DNA of 64,000 bases. It comes from Aquatica leii. Taxonomy: Eukaryota > Arthropoda > Insecta > Coleoptera > Lampyridae. The notes beneath the pieces are model-generated. The model ran no database searches, was not told where the DNA came from, and saw only the letters and a list, made by a program, of their open reading frames with translations. The stretch covers positions 167,770,035 through 167,834,034 of the forward strand of contig CM069432.1 in assembly GCA_035610365.1 (NCBI GenBank). The letters are read 5' to 3'. Of this stretch, positions 45,900 to 57,910 are shown one piece after another (the stretch's first letter is position 1; the number at the start of each line of letters is the position of its first letter). A program made the position numbers and the translations under genes.

Positions 45900-46508
45900 A
45901 TGAATTGTCTTTCGCCAGCAATCGGCACTTTTCTTTAGTAGTAAAAGTTTCGTTTGCGAATTTTATTGTTTACATTATTTGCTTAGTATAACACGAAAGC
46001 ATTACTTCCACTTGTGTAAGTTTATAGTTCTTTTTTAGGTCAATTACTAGAAGGTAACGGGTAAACCAATTGTCCATTTTGATGTTTTTCTGCTACGTTT
46101 CTTTCACTAAACGCTTCACGACATCACTTGGCTTATTCGATAATCGGAATGAGGTAGATTTTAGGGTATATTTCCAAATTTACTCTGTACATACTTTGTA
46201 CGTCTACTAATATTTATTTTAGCCACGTATTTTGCTGGTTTTGACAATATGTATGGCCTACAAATACAACATCCTCAAATCGTACATCTTTTGGCAATTG
46301 TCTACAGATGTTTGAAAAACTGCCTTTTCATTTTTAAACGATAACTCATAGTACAATAAATAGCTTCAATACCTATACCAAATGTATTCCATAAATATTT
46401 TACTTGTTGTTTTATCGATTTATATGTGCTTAATAGATAAAATATTCCAAGCAAGGTCAAATCTGTAGGATTTACGTCTTGATTACGACCGTACCTAATT
46501 TTTAACAT
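45900..46508 (-). pseudogene. piggyBac-family transposase fossil
   Basis: Minus strand: NPTDLTLLGIFYLLSTYKS, LWNTFGIGIEAIYCTMSYR, the piggyBac block usually written as DLWNTDGTG...MS. Further down, LSNKPSDVVKRLVKET, stop, then QKNIKMDNWFTRYLLVIDLK at about 46026-46085, containing the DNWFT motif with a catalytic aspartate, then KNYKLTQVEVMLSCYTK and a decayed end. Cut-and-paste transposase acting in the nucleus. The middle is shortened, stops interrupt it and the remaining catalytic region is missing. The frame at 45586-45921 runs on from the end but shows no domain I can place. Confidence 0.75.
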
Positions 46509-46807
46509 TCAACAATAATTTTTAATATACTTTGGCTAAGAAAACTTTCTAAACATTCCAAAATTGTTTTTTTTTATCAACGGCACAATGTTTTGCTTCC
46601 GGTTTTAGGTTAGAAATATTATATGCTTTTGTTCTTGTTCCGATATAACATCTGGTATTCTCATCTTTATCGGTCACTACCTTCTGTTCATTACATTACA
46701 TTACACTACAAAAACAAAGTATCTTTTGATTATATGACTTTAGCATTTTCTTGTCTTCAAGTAACCAACTTATAATAACTCTATAATTTTTGTTACGATA
46801 AAATGTA

Positions 46808-47162
46808 TAGAATTGATGTCCCACAATTCCGAATTAATTGGAACCGAACACCGTTCAGCTTAGCGGAAATTCGGAATAGGCTGATTTCATGAATAATATC
46901 AACGTATTGACTTGTTATTGCATAATTGAAATTGAGAGACATCTGTTAGTGACTTTCGACGGTTTATACTATAGTATAAATGGAGCCGACATGTACAGTA
47001 AGTAAGCAGCTTTCAGTCTAATTTAACTTTTTTGTATAACAATAAATATACGTTTTTCAACAAACGTTATTTAAGTTAAAAAAATCGTCATTTTTTTTAA
47101 CTGTTTGGAATAAGCTGATTTTTGCAATAGCAGGGTTTAAAATAGCTGGACTCTACTGTATA
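46808..47162. mobile_element. pogo/Tigger-type MITE
   Basis: The right end GGACTCTACTGTA (minus strand TACAGTAGAGTCC) is the characteristic pogo/Tigger terminus with a TA next to it. The left end is more decayed, GATGTCCCACAATTCCGAA. Internal GCGGAAATTCGGAATAGG and GGAATAAGCTGATTTTTGC are the usual subterminal type. No coding capacity. Confidence 0.65.
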
Positions 47163-47742
47163 CGTTTAGTTCAATTTAGTTATTTACGTTAGCAAGTGTT
47201 ACATAAAATACTTTCTCTATTTCGAATATACAATCGCTACTTTGTGCAACTAATTTTTCAAAAAACAGTGTTACAAAGTTCAACTTTGTGCAACCGAAAG
47301 TAGTGATTTTTGTGTGTGTAATGTGTAAGGTTGTCAGTAAGTATTGGCTGTCAGATCAACACCGGAAAATATGTGAATTAATTTAAATTGTGTCGACCAA
47401 TCATGTAACGCGATTCGTTAAAGTACATTTAAAAACGTAATCATTTATTTAATAATTTTATCGAAATTTTGGTTTCTATTCACGTTGTTATTTTTTTAAA
47501 TTACGTTTTGCTTTTATATTTGAATTTTGGTCTGGTTTGTGGTTTTAGGACAATCTACCTCAATTTACTTGTATAACAATTGGTAAGTATTTTTAGGTTA
47601 AAATTATTTTTATTTAATTTAGAACACAGAATAAGTTATTTATTGTATGTATAGAACAGAACCAGTAATAATTAAAGTAACTGTTTGTATTACAGTTTTC
47701 ATCAACGGATAGCACAACCTAAAAATTTTTTGTTTCGAACCA

Positions 47743-48390
47743 CGAAACATTATTTGTAATGTTATTGATTTCTTTGATAAACCAAAAAACCCGGTCAATG
47801 ATATATCTCGTTAAAAAAGCTTCTGAACTTGCTGCTGCTGCAACAGGGAAATCTTTGAGTTTTATTAAGAACATTCCTAAAGAATTTGATGTCGTAGACT
47901 CACTCTTAAGAAGTTGAGTAAAGAAGCATCGAATTGGTGCTGTAAATAAAATGGAGTGATTTTAATCAAGCTGTTTTAAGAAGATCTGTGTATAAAATAC
48001 ATACAGTTCATCAAGTACCTACAGTCAAAGTATTAGTTGAAAAAATGAAAAACAAAGTCAACTATATGGTAGAACGTAAAACTTTACGAAAGCATCTTTT
48101 AAAACTGAGGTTTCGTTACGAGTAATGCTGTAATAAATGTAATAAAACGAAGTGATATGGTAGCATAGCGTTCAGGATATTTAAGAAAGCTGATAGAAAA
48201 TGTTGCTAAAAGAATGAATAAACGAGTCATGTACATATTTAGATGAAACTTACAATCACCCGTCATACAGAGTTAACAAATGTTGGCAGTCTGAAGAAAA
48301 ACCAGGTGTTTACAATACAAATTTTATGCAATGGCCAGAGAAACAAATTGTTCCAAATTTACCACAGTATCAGTATACCCTATAATTAAT
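47743..48390 (+). pseudogene. DDE_3-type transposase fossil
   Basis: Plus strand, in shifting frames: RNIICNVIDFFDKPKN, SDFNQAVLRRSVYKIHTVHQ, VPTVKVLVEKMKNKVNYMV, RKTLRKHLLKLRFRYE, IKRSDMVA, YLDETYNHPSYRVNKCWQS, EEKPGVYNTNFMQW and EKQIVPNLPQYQYT. LDET carries the first catalytic aspartate of the IS630/Tc1-related DDE_3 fold. The stretch between KPGVY and NTNFMQW is missing, as is the VIVIDNA block after PNLP. Many stops. A second remnant of the same family is at 52545. Confidence 0.75.
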
Positions 48391-48851
48391 ATAACCTGAA
48401 ATAAACTAATTGAATCTTCAGCATCACTAATAAAGTTAATGATGTCCTCGAACTGTAAAATACTAGATTTTTTTGGCTGATAATTTTCCGACTGCCTTTT
48501 CAAATAGTCGGTTACTTTTAAATACTGCGAAATGTCAATATTTTTTTTAAATTGAAAGGCATGTTCGGAGCATGGAATAACTTGACCACATTGTAGATGA
48601 CTTTTTTGTTCTACTCATTACTTCAAAACAAGCTAATACAATGTTTTCAGTCAGATCTTTCACATTATTGTCATCACACCAGGTACAAAACTTTTGATAT
48701 TCTTTTTCATAATTAGCTTTGGATTTAGTGGGTAATAATTTCTGAATGGCGTTATTGGCATTTTCACGTACCTCAGGAGGAGTGCAGGAAAGTTCAACAA
48801 AATCCTGGGCAGAGCACATTCTTGGCAATAAAAGGATAAACAAACTGACAA
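48390..48851 (-). pseudogene. Tyrosine recombinase, core-binding domain fossil
   Basis: Minus strand: EVRENANNAIQKLLPTKSK, ANYEKEYQKFCTWCDDNN, VKDLTENIVLACFEVMSR, STMWSSYSMLRTCLSI at 48547, then in another frame KNIDISQYLKVTDYLKRQSE, NYQPKKSSILQFEDIINFI and SDAEDS. This is the SAM-like core-binding region of Crypton/KIAA1958-like tyrosine recombinases. The catalytic domain that should follow is absent, replaced by the end of the plus-strand DDE_3 fossil. The two are convergent and abut near 48390. Confidence 0.7.
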
Positions 48852-48989
48852 AATTTAAATATTTAGGCTTTTATATTAAAAATAAAAAGTTTTTATATAT
48901 TGCTAATTATCTAATTAACAATCGCGTTTTCAAATTTACTTTAGAAAGTAGGCAGAGGCTGACCATTGTGACCAACTAAAATACATCGA

Positions 48990-51620
48990 AAATTGCTGCT
49001 ATACATAATATATGTATGATTTCTATCAGAAATAAATATAAATCAAAGCAAAATAGAGAACATAGTATGACAAACTCTTGTTACAATTCCTTTCTGTAAC
49101 TTACTCGCGTTACAATCATCGTCATTGTAACACTTGTTTTACAATGTAGTATTTAAAAACAGTATGGATGCATTTCATATTTTTTTAAAATAACATTTTT
49201 TTAAATATTACTACAACTTTATAATGACGAAGTAAGAAGGTTGATTAATTAGATCAAAATGTAATAAATGTTTTAATAGTTAAATCAAAATAGTTGTTTA
49301 TTTTAAATGGTTTCCTTTTAGGAGAAACATAAAAACACTAAAGTTTTTTGTAAAGCGACGCTTTGTGCATTAAAGTGTGCACTTTTTTAGATCATTGTAA
49401 TTTATAATAAGTATTAGTTATAACACACACACCTAAATCTAATAAAATAGTTTTTACAGGTAAAAACCATACTACGTAAAACTTACATATATGAAAATGT
49501 AATGTAATCTGTTATTCTTGACATGTACAGCTTATACTTAACAATTCTTGGAATTTTATAAATATTAAGCTTAAGAATACTATTAAAATAAAAACAATTA
49601 AAAAAATAATTTATGATATAATGACATATGACCTTATAAGAAATTTTTATACTTTCTACCAATAAAACGAATTGACTTTAAAATAAATTAGTAAAAAAAG
49701 TATGCAGAATTAAAGTATTATACTACCACAAGATAAACGAGTGTTCGAAAACAAATTACAACAATGCATCTCAACTGTGCATTATATAATTATTATTCGT
49801 CTATAAAAGTACCAATTTCTTTCAGTTTTGCAATTAAAAACTTTGAATTGATTTCTGGTAATTATCACATTATCATAAAAGTAGTAATAACTAGTCATAT
49901 CTTAAAAGCACAGTTTTACATTAACCAGTATATTTTTAATATTGATTTTTATTACAATCTGAAATTTAAGATACTATAAGAAATTTAAAAGTTTAGGTGT
50001 AACATAAAATATAACTGATCATTATTTTTTACTGTTTGAGTTTTTAGTGTTTTAGGTCAAATTTTTATAAACTCAGCTTGCTTTTGTTGTTATGGATGTT
50101 ACATGTAGCATACGTTAATACAATGAGTTTTATTTCAATTTTAATTTAATAAAAAATATTCTTTTTAAAAAAATTGAATTAATTAAAATCTTAAATGCAT
50201 TGTTTTTTTTTCTTACAAATTTACACCTACATTATTTACATAAAGTCTTTTTTAGTTTGTAAGGAGGTTAATGGGACTTGTTCACAAAAAAGGAATTAAT
50301 TATGATAGAAGCTGCAGCTGGATGCTTAATCAACAAGATGGATCATTAACGCATTAGTTATTAGCCTCTGCTGCAAACAGCTGCTAATTTTAAAGTTAAC
50401 CGGAACTCGACGAACTATTTTGTAATATAAGGAAAGGAAGAAAATTTATATTACGACGTTAATTTTCATTTTTTCCAAGAAAGTTTTCTTAGAAACAGAA
50501 AACAAATTATAATTTAATCACATGCGTATGTCAAATAAAACAAATTAATTTTTTTTTTAATTTAGTACAATTCTCATTTATTATGGATTAAAAATTTAGT
50601 GCGAAAGCTTTTTTGCATTGTTAAAGTTTATATACGTTAGTACTAGAATTGTTACCAATATATTAAACGTAAAATAATATTTTACTTGAACAAGTATTTT
50701 TCTAATGTTTTAATATTTTAAATTTTTTTTGTAATAATTAACAACATTAAATATAATTTTAATAAAATTTTGGATGTTCAGTGCATTAAAAAATTCAAAT
50801 TAAATTATAATAATATAATTAGTAAACAATATCTAGTATATTTGTATTACATATAAATAAATTATTTTCTTAACCTTGGTATATAATATACTATTAAGTC
50901 AACCTAAATCATTTAATACTAATATAACTAACGTTTATTAACTAAAGAAAGCATCATAATATACAAAATTATACATTTTTTTAATTTTAAAAACCAACAA
51001 TAATATACGTTTCCTTATACCGGGTAATTCAATGTTCTGGAAAAGCAAACTGGCATCTTTATTAAGGTGCGGTAAAAAACGGTTGTATTATTGTTCTTTA
51101 ATTATTTTTTGGTATACAGGATGCTTCGTGTTTTGCAATAGTGACGGATTTAATTTTTTTAAACCTAGAAGTTTTCATTCTTAATAAAATTTATAGATTT
51201 AGGTATTTTTCTAAAAATACAATTGTAGGACTGTAAATTAATATGTTTCAACTCTTATAAGTCTTGATCTCAATTTTTTGATAATACCTAAACTAAACTA
51301 CGTTCTAACATGTGCTAACTTTAGCGTGTCTATTTTTTTGCCCTAAGTTTTTGCATATTTGGCATACAAAAACTTTAATTTTTTAAATAACATCATATAT
51401 TTGATCATAAAACGCTCAATAGATGGAAATAAGTCCTTTACACAAATGTTTTTTGTAATTGGTTAATTCACAGTTTTGTTAACTTTTATCAGTATTTATT
51501 TATGTGTAAACAATTTGATATTTTAAAATATAATTTTTAAAGATCGTCTACTATTGTTGATAATAAAGTAAGAAATATTTTTTTTAGATACCTGCCAACT
51601 GACAACATTTTTATAGGTTA
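48990..51620. other. Long AT-rich spacer with one decayed repeat
   Basis: Only the degenerate relative of the 51.7 kb palindrome at 49310-49440 is recognised. The 71-codon frame at 49764 has no domain. Confidence 0.45.
49355..49392 (-). ncRNA. Hammerhead-like motif, GTGC type (decayed)
   Basis: Minus strand AAAAGTGCACACTTTAATGC, then AC AAAGCGTCG. Same stem (GTGC/GCAC) and flanks as 51688-51724, with the core boxes lost. Confidence 0.3.
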
Positions 51621-51687
51621 TCTAATATTACTAGATCTTGTCTTCCTTAGGAGGCGCTATAAAAACCACTCTAAACTGTTTTTATAA

Positions 51688-51724
51688 CTACGTTTTGTGC
51701 CTCTAGTGTGCACTTCTACAGGCC
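51688..51724 (-). ncRNA. Hammerhead-like motif, GTGC type (mutated)
   Basis: Minus strand GGC, CTGTAGA, A, GTGC/GCAC stem around ACACTAGAG, AAAACGTAG. Both boxes differ from consensus by one base. Confidence 0.45.
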
Positions 51725-51946
51725 ACTGAAAATTTATTTACGGTAAGTGAACAACATTACACACGTATATAACAACTAACTGAATTTGTTAACAGGTACA
51801 ACGTAAAGACAAAAAACTTACAAGAAAAGGTTATGAGTGGAAACTTCTTGTAAGTTTTTTGTCTTTACGTTGTACCTGTTAACAAATTCAGGTAGTTGTT
51901 ATATACGTGTGTAATGTTGTTTACTTACCGTAAATAAATTTTTAGT

Positions 51947-51985
51947 GGCTTGAAGAAGTGCACACTAGAGGCACGAAACGTAGCC
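51947..51985 (+). ncRNA. Hammerhead-like motif, GTGC type
   Basis: GGC, TTGAAGA, A, GTGC paired with GCAC around ACACTAGAG, GAAAC, GTA, GCC. GGC/GCC forms an outer stem, the 3' box is intact, and the first C of the 5' box is T. Confidence 0.5.
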
Positions 51986-52049
51986 ATAAAAACAGTTTAG
52001 AGTGATTTTTATAGCCCTTCCTAAAGAAGACAAGATCTGGTAATAATTA

Positions 52050-52540
52050 CAACTTCACAAACAAGAGGATAAATTACTTTACCATTTAACAATCAGTTAT
52101 CTAATATATTATTATGGATTTGTTATCAATAAAAAACGCAAATTAAAACATTTATCATTATCTAATAAAGAAACTATTTTCAATATTTATAAAATAAAGT
52201 CAACAAAGTAGTTCGAAAACCGTTCATAGTAAATTTACAATTAAGCAGCAGGTGACGTAATCATTTATAGTAAGTTGTTCTTTTTTTCTCCTTAGATCTA
52301 TATAACACTTTATATATATTTGCTATATATAATCATTTATTTTATTTGCGTTTTTATTTACTGTCATGTGAAGCATTATATTAGCTTTATGTAACAGATC
52401 ACGTAATACATTCTACATAAGTATACCTTAGGTCAATGCCAATATTGAATAATGTTATGAATAGAATAAAATGGACGTCTTATGCATTTATTCTTTTTAT
52501 GTAATGAACCACTAACAGTACACAAAGTTGTGGCTTGCAG
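52050..52540. other. AT-rich spacer
   Basis: Nothing recognised. Confidence 0.5.
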
Positions 52541-52544
52541 TAAC

Positions 52545-52885
52545 AAAGATAAAAACTACCTTACAACATTTATTGGAAGAAATTGGGTTTAGGTTAGTTA
52601 AACAATCAAAAATGTATTGTATTGGTAATATACGTTATTTTAGGTACAGAAAAAAAACTGCAACAGTATTCTACTTAAAAAAACTGATATCATAGTAGAA
52701 AAAATCTAATTTATTCAATTACAAAAGTTAAACATTCTAATAACAAAGTATCTGGTGGATGAACTGAGAAAAGCCAGTACACGAGTTGTGCTATGATTGC
52801 CACCATATCAGTGTAAATTAAATCCCATTGAATTTATATAAGCACAAATGCAACAGAACGTTTCTAGAAAAAATACATCGTTTAA
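52545..52885 (+). pseudogene. DDE_3-type transposase, internally deleted
   Basis: KIKTTLQHLLEEIGFRLVKQ at 52545 corresponds to the helix-turn-helix region (compare RKTLRKHLLKLRFRY at 48.1 kb). Then from 52748 KYLVDELRKASTRVVL, stop, LPPYQCKLNPIEFI, stop, AQMQQNVSRKNTS, which is the C-terminal LPPYxCxLNPIE block holding the last catalytic glutamate. The whole central catalytic part is gone. Same family as 47743-48390. Confidence 0.7.
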
Positions 52886-52889
52886 AAAG

Positions 52890-54680
52890 ATGTTAAAACC
52901 CTATTTTTTAAAGCAGTAGTATACAGTATACAACTTTAAATTAAAGTGAAACAAAAAAAACTGCTAATAAAGCTTATATTTTTTGTCTTTTTATATAATA
53001 ATTTTTAATGTATTAAGCAGTAATTACCTATTTAAAACTTTTAAAATAAATTTTTAAAATTTTATAATTTACGCTAAAAGCACGTTAAAAAACAATCATT
53101 ATTTAAACCTTTTATAAAGAAACTCCGGCAAATTGCCAAGATGGTTTTTAATTCATTATTAACATAACATTAAGCAAATAATATCAAACTGATTACATAT
53201 TTTAACAAAACTTCCTGAAACTCCAATTAAGTATTTTCAAATATAACTTACTATAATTAAAAATTTTAAATATTTATAAAGTTTATTCTAAAAAAATTAA
53301 TATACAATTTTGTTCTAACTTACTTAAGAAACAAAATATAAAGAAAATTTCAATGCAAATGAATGTAAAGCACCCGTTTGCAACAGCGATAACAGTCCTT
53401 TACTTCTATAATAATCCCTATATCCCTAACCTAATGTGTTTTAAGTTAAATGTACCTTGATTAAAGAGATTGGTATTGTAGGTTGCCAAGCTTGTGAAAT
53501 AAGTAACAGTCGCGTTTACTACCATATAATCGTAAGAGAAAATAGGATAGCTTCACAACATCAAAGATTTCTACGTGTGACTTAACTTAATCATTTTCAC
53601 CTTAGTACTTCCATCTTTAAACAAATTCGTAGAATCTATAAATAAGTAACAAACAAAAGTTAAAGCCTATAATTACTTTTAAAATAAAATATGTATTTAT
53701 TATTCTAGTAAATGTTTGCAATTTTGTCTTATAAGTTGATGAATTAGCTTGCTTAAATAGTTATGATCCTTTAAGTGTAGTATTATATGTACGTATATGA
53801 TACATTTTTGAAAAAAAAAACACAAAAATTAGTACCGGTAAAAAATCAATAAAAAACTGAATAACACGTATGTTTGTAATACTTGATACTGCGTTACCAA
53901 ACTCACAAAAACGAAAAAAAGAAGTATCCAACCTAATCTAAATAACAAACTATGTTCGTCAATTATGCGCCGTAATTTGCTTAAATGCATTAAAAATTAA
54001 CAATCTGTTTATTGTTGCTATAGAAAAATTTGTTACTTTTGTTCTTAGAAAAAATATTTTGTTAGGTGTACAAATTGGTGCTACCAACAAAATTGATTTA
54101 AACCATGTTAAATAAGTGTATAATATATACTTGAAATAATTTAATTTTTATAGTCAAAATATTAGTCCAAAAAATGCAAAATTAATTGCATTATAAACGG
54201 TTTAAAAAGTATTTTCCTCTAATTTACTGACAATAAATTAAATTTGTTTACTTGATAAAAAAGAATCATATAATGTTATTAATCCTGAGTTAAAAGACGC
54301 TTCTATAAAACAGCAAAAAATTATAAACGTTTTGCATCTTAATTTTAAAATAATATACAAAATTTAAAAGTGTCACACTATCTACCCTAAAAAACAATCA
54401 CAGGCTGCAAAATTTGATTGGAGTTCACTTGTATAGGTATTCTGCGATGAAACATTGTACAAGCTGTAACCGCAAAAACTTTTGTACTAAAATAAAAGCG
54501 TTTTTGAAAGTTTAGATTGTGTCAATGCTGTAACCAATGTTGCCAACGTTAGAAATTTTAAATTTTAAAAATGGGCACGGTAAAAAACAAATAAAAAAGA
54601 ATTCAACAATATTTTCAGCATTCTTTAAAAACATATTCGTTACGTATATAACAACCTTATTCGTAAAATATTATCAAATT
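52890..54680. other. AT-rich spacer
   Basis: Nothing recognised; the plus frame at 54537 has no domain. Confidence 0.45.
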
Positions 54681-54884
54681 TTGATGAGTGAAATACGATG
54701 GCAGAGTTATCTCATTGTATAAATTTACTATGAATAAATAATAGTAAGTAAATAGTTATAGAGATGGAAACGTTGAAAGCTGATTTTATACTAAGTTTTA
54801 AATAAACTGTGGGCTAAAGTCACAACGTATAAACATTGTAAGATAACAATGTCAATGCAAATGTGAAAATGCCACTCGAGTGAA

Positions 54885-54928
54885 CCACTGGATGGTCGTT
54901 TCGCTTTTTTGAAGCTCTTCAGCAGTGG
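54885..54928 (-). ncRNA. Hammerhead-like motif, CCACTG type
   Basis: Minus strand: CCACTG, CTGAAGA, GCTT/AAGC stem directly after the box, GAAACGAC, CATC, CAGTGG. CCACTG and CAGTGG form a 6-bp stem I with an internal bulge, and the spacing between box and stem II is canonical. The position expected to be U before the cleavage site is A. Confidence 0.5.
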
Positions 54929-55215
54929 GAGAACACCACTGTAGTTCTACAAATGCATTGACAGTCCTAAAGCTTTATATTAACAAATGAAGTAATCATG
55001 AGAAGTGAAATACAACAGCAGAGCCATCTCATAGTATATATTTAGTATGCATGAATAATACTAAGTAAATGGCTACAGAGATGGAAACCTTAAAAGCTGA
55101 TTTTATACCTGCGTAATTCAAATAAATTTTCAATAAACTGCAGGCTAAAATCAAAACCTATAAACATTGTAATGTAACAATATTAATGCAAATGTGATGA
55201 TGCTATTAGAGTGAT

Positions 55216-55259
55216 CCACTGAACGGCTGTTTTGCGTTTTTGGGTCTTTGTAGTAGTGG
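55216..55259 (-). ncRNA. Hammerhead-like motif, CCACTG type (decayed)
   Basis: CCACTA, CTACAAAGA, CAAAAACGC, AAAACAGCC, then CAGTGG. Stem I is largely kept and the core is not. Confidence 0.35.
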
Positions 55260-55579
55260 GAGAACACTCTACTGTACTTCTACGAATGCATTGACAGTCC
55301 TATAGCTTTATACTAACAAATGAAGTGATCATGATGAGTGAAATACGATGGCAGAGCTATCTCATAGTATGAATTTACTATACATGAATAATAGTAAGTA
55401 AATGGCTATAGAAATGGAAACGTTGAAAGCTGATTTTATAGCCGCGTAATTCAAATAAATTTTGAATAAACCGCGGGCTAGAGTCACAACGTATAAACAT
55501 AATAAGATAACACTGTTAATGCAAATGTGAAAATGCCACCAAAGTGAACCATTTGCATTTTTAGAGGTTTAAACCTACG

Positions 55580-57900
55580 TTCTCAAGTTGTACATTGTAA
55601 CAATTTTCATATAAATTGAATTTATTTTTAACAATTTTAATTTATTTCAAGATTTTTAACGCTTAAAATAGACAACCAACAACGCTTTAACATCCATATC
55701 TTTATCTTTGACCCTAAAGGCCAAATTTTTCTACATTGTACCCTGATAATACGAAACATTTTCCATCTTAGAGGAGATTTTGGTTCGAACTTTAATTCAC
55801 TTTTGCAAGTACTGTTTAACAGAGCTCAAGTTTTCCCAATTAGTGTTTAGTGATTATCACTTTCGTTCTTTTTAACGGATTTAACTAATTTTGGAAGCAA
55901 TAGGGGAGAGATTAGATTTCCAGTGATTATCTTTCTGAGAATAATCGATCTTAACTTCCTCTACGACAATCGTCGGATCTACTACTTGAGTTGCCGTTGC
56001 CTCTAATAACCCCCACCAACAACTAAGGGTGAGACTAATTATTTTGAAATAAATTTTTTTCTGCTTTCTTCCTTTTTATTTGTACTTTCATTCACCATTC
56101 TGTGAATTGTAAGTTTGGATTCACCAACCGTTTACACCGGAATACAAGATAAAGTCAATCAACCCCAAGTGCCAAGGTTACTTCCCAGTTCTAGACAGTT
56201 TATCTTCAAAAACATCTAGTAGATAAGACAAATTATTTTTAGTAGTTTAGTTATTTAGATTTAGTATCGTACAAATCGATGTTTTAATTACCGCAAGGAA
56301 GTAAAGAATAATTTGTTGTCGTATAATTTCTTGCGCGATAACTTGAAGTTTAGTCGTTAAACACTTAAGACTTAACAGAATTTTTATAATACAACAGAAA
56401 ACACAACGATTCATTTTTATTAAGGTTATAATTCATACTGCCAACCTTATTTTTTTTTAATCAAATAAAAAAAAATTATTGTATTGCAGCCAACTTTGAT
56501 AGCTAAATTTAATTTAAAGTTGATTAACGTTTTTTTTATTAGATAAGATATATTATATACAGGTTACTACAGAATAACAATAATTAACCATTGTACATTA
56601 CGTTTAATAAGCACTTGAAAATTTTTGAGGTTTATGTTTTTAAACATTGATTTAAAGACATTTTGTTTATTTATAGTTAGGTATAAGTTTATACAGGGCC
56701 TGTGTGTGTCGATTAACAAGACGTACCGTCATACCAATTGTTATTTTTTTTAATTCCTTCTCTCTCTCTTTTTTTTCCTTTAGGGCTAATTATCGTGGAG
56801 TTTTTCCAAATTTCAAGAGGGTCTGGAAGATACCGATGTCGCAGAAGAAACCCGCCCGTAAATCACCTTTATCAAGACTCACACCATTCTCCGAGAGAGC
56901 TAGCTTGGACGCGACTAAGGTTTCCCGATATTTCGATCTTTTAAGATTGGTAGCCGTTTTCTTTCTTCTTTAAAGCCACCTTAGGTTTACATTACAACAT
57001 GCATTTCAAAACAAAAGAAATCAGCCTTGACTAGTGTTTCTCAGTATTTCTTTGATTATGATCTTGGTTTTTTCTTTTGCTTACCATTTTTCGGGCGAAT
57101 TCTACCTATTACCTATTTTAATCACTGTTTTATTATGGTATGGTTATGAATATGATTAAGAAAGATAAAAATATATTTTACTCTTTAATTGTTTCTTGAA
57201 AGGCTAAAAAAATTAAAAGTTTTAAAATATAAACATTTGTAGCAGGTAAATTTGTAAAAAAAAGATTTGCTCCTTAAATTGTAAAAATATCATCAAAAAT
57301 AATTTTTTATGAACAGAAAAATATTTAGTTGCCATTTTTAACATTAAACTCATATTGATGAAACAGTTTGATACAAGAAACTTTTATTTTAGAGTACAAG
57401 CACTAAATGAATATGTTTATGTACCTTTTATCCTTTACATTAGTTATTTTACTTTACATTTATTATTTTTAACAGCTAAAATATTTTTCGTCTTTCCAAA
57501 TTAAATTTATAACTATAATTATTATAAAAAAAAAGATACAAATAAAAGGGGCTGTATTAAAAACGGCATATAATGAAAAACGAGGGTCATATTTAGATTT
57601 AGAAAGTCATCTTACATAAGAATTAGCTGAAACGATGTTTAAAAAACTTATTTATTATAATTAAAAGAAAACGGATTGTAAGTCTAATGCTGGCTGTACA
57701 TTCTTGACGAACGTGCTTGCAGCGAATATCGTTGCAATTCAGTTGTAGCTGTGGTTTTAGTAGATTTAATTACTTATACAACTATTAACCATCAAAGTAT
57801 ATATCAAATCAATAACAACCGTATTGGTATATTTAGATTATGAATTGACGTAACGTATCTATTGTGAGCGATGTACGTAGATCTTTTGACGGAAACACAA
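55580..57900. other. Spacer with GC-richer patches
   Basis: 55790-56220 and 56700-56980 are locally GC-richer. The second has a pyrimidine tract ending TTTTTTTCCTTTAG at about 56784, followed by a basic open frame (RVWKIPMSQKKPARKSPLS, RLTPFSERASLDATKVSRY) and a possible donor at CTAAGGTTT. It could be an exon or retrotransposon debris; I recognise neither. Confidence 0.35.
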
Positions 57901-57910
57901 CTTACAGCAT

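Larger units (their letters stand above)
51621..52050. mobile_element. Long foldback element with opposed hammerhead-like motifs
   Basis: Arms of about 194 bases (51632-51825 and 51846-52038) with a 20-base loop. The inner 100 bases are almost perfectly complementary, including GTTAACAGGTACAACGTAAA and GACAAAAAACTTACAAG. Each arm carries a GTGC-type motif. No coding capacity. The high arm identity points to a recent origin or conversion between arms. Confidence 0.9.
54681..55570. repeat. Tandem array of about 2.8 units of 320-333 bp
   Basis: GAAATACGATGGCAGAG-like starts occur at 54690, 55007 and 55340. Each unit then has AGTAAGTAAATGGCTA, GAAAGCTGATTTTAT, a CAAATAAATTTT block, CACAACGTATAAACAT and AATGCAAATGTG. 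Units 1 and 2 go on to a hammerhead-like motif and ATGCATTGACAGTCCTA; unit 3 is cut before the motif. Related to the foldback element at 19890-20235. Confidence 0.85.

Noticed and set aside
46085-46135. Hammerhead-like GTGATGTCGTGAAG ... GAAACGTAGC on the minus strand
   Set aside because: It is piggyBac coding sequence (PSDVVKRLVKET just before KMDNWFT), so the resemblance is coincidental.
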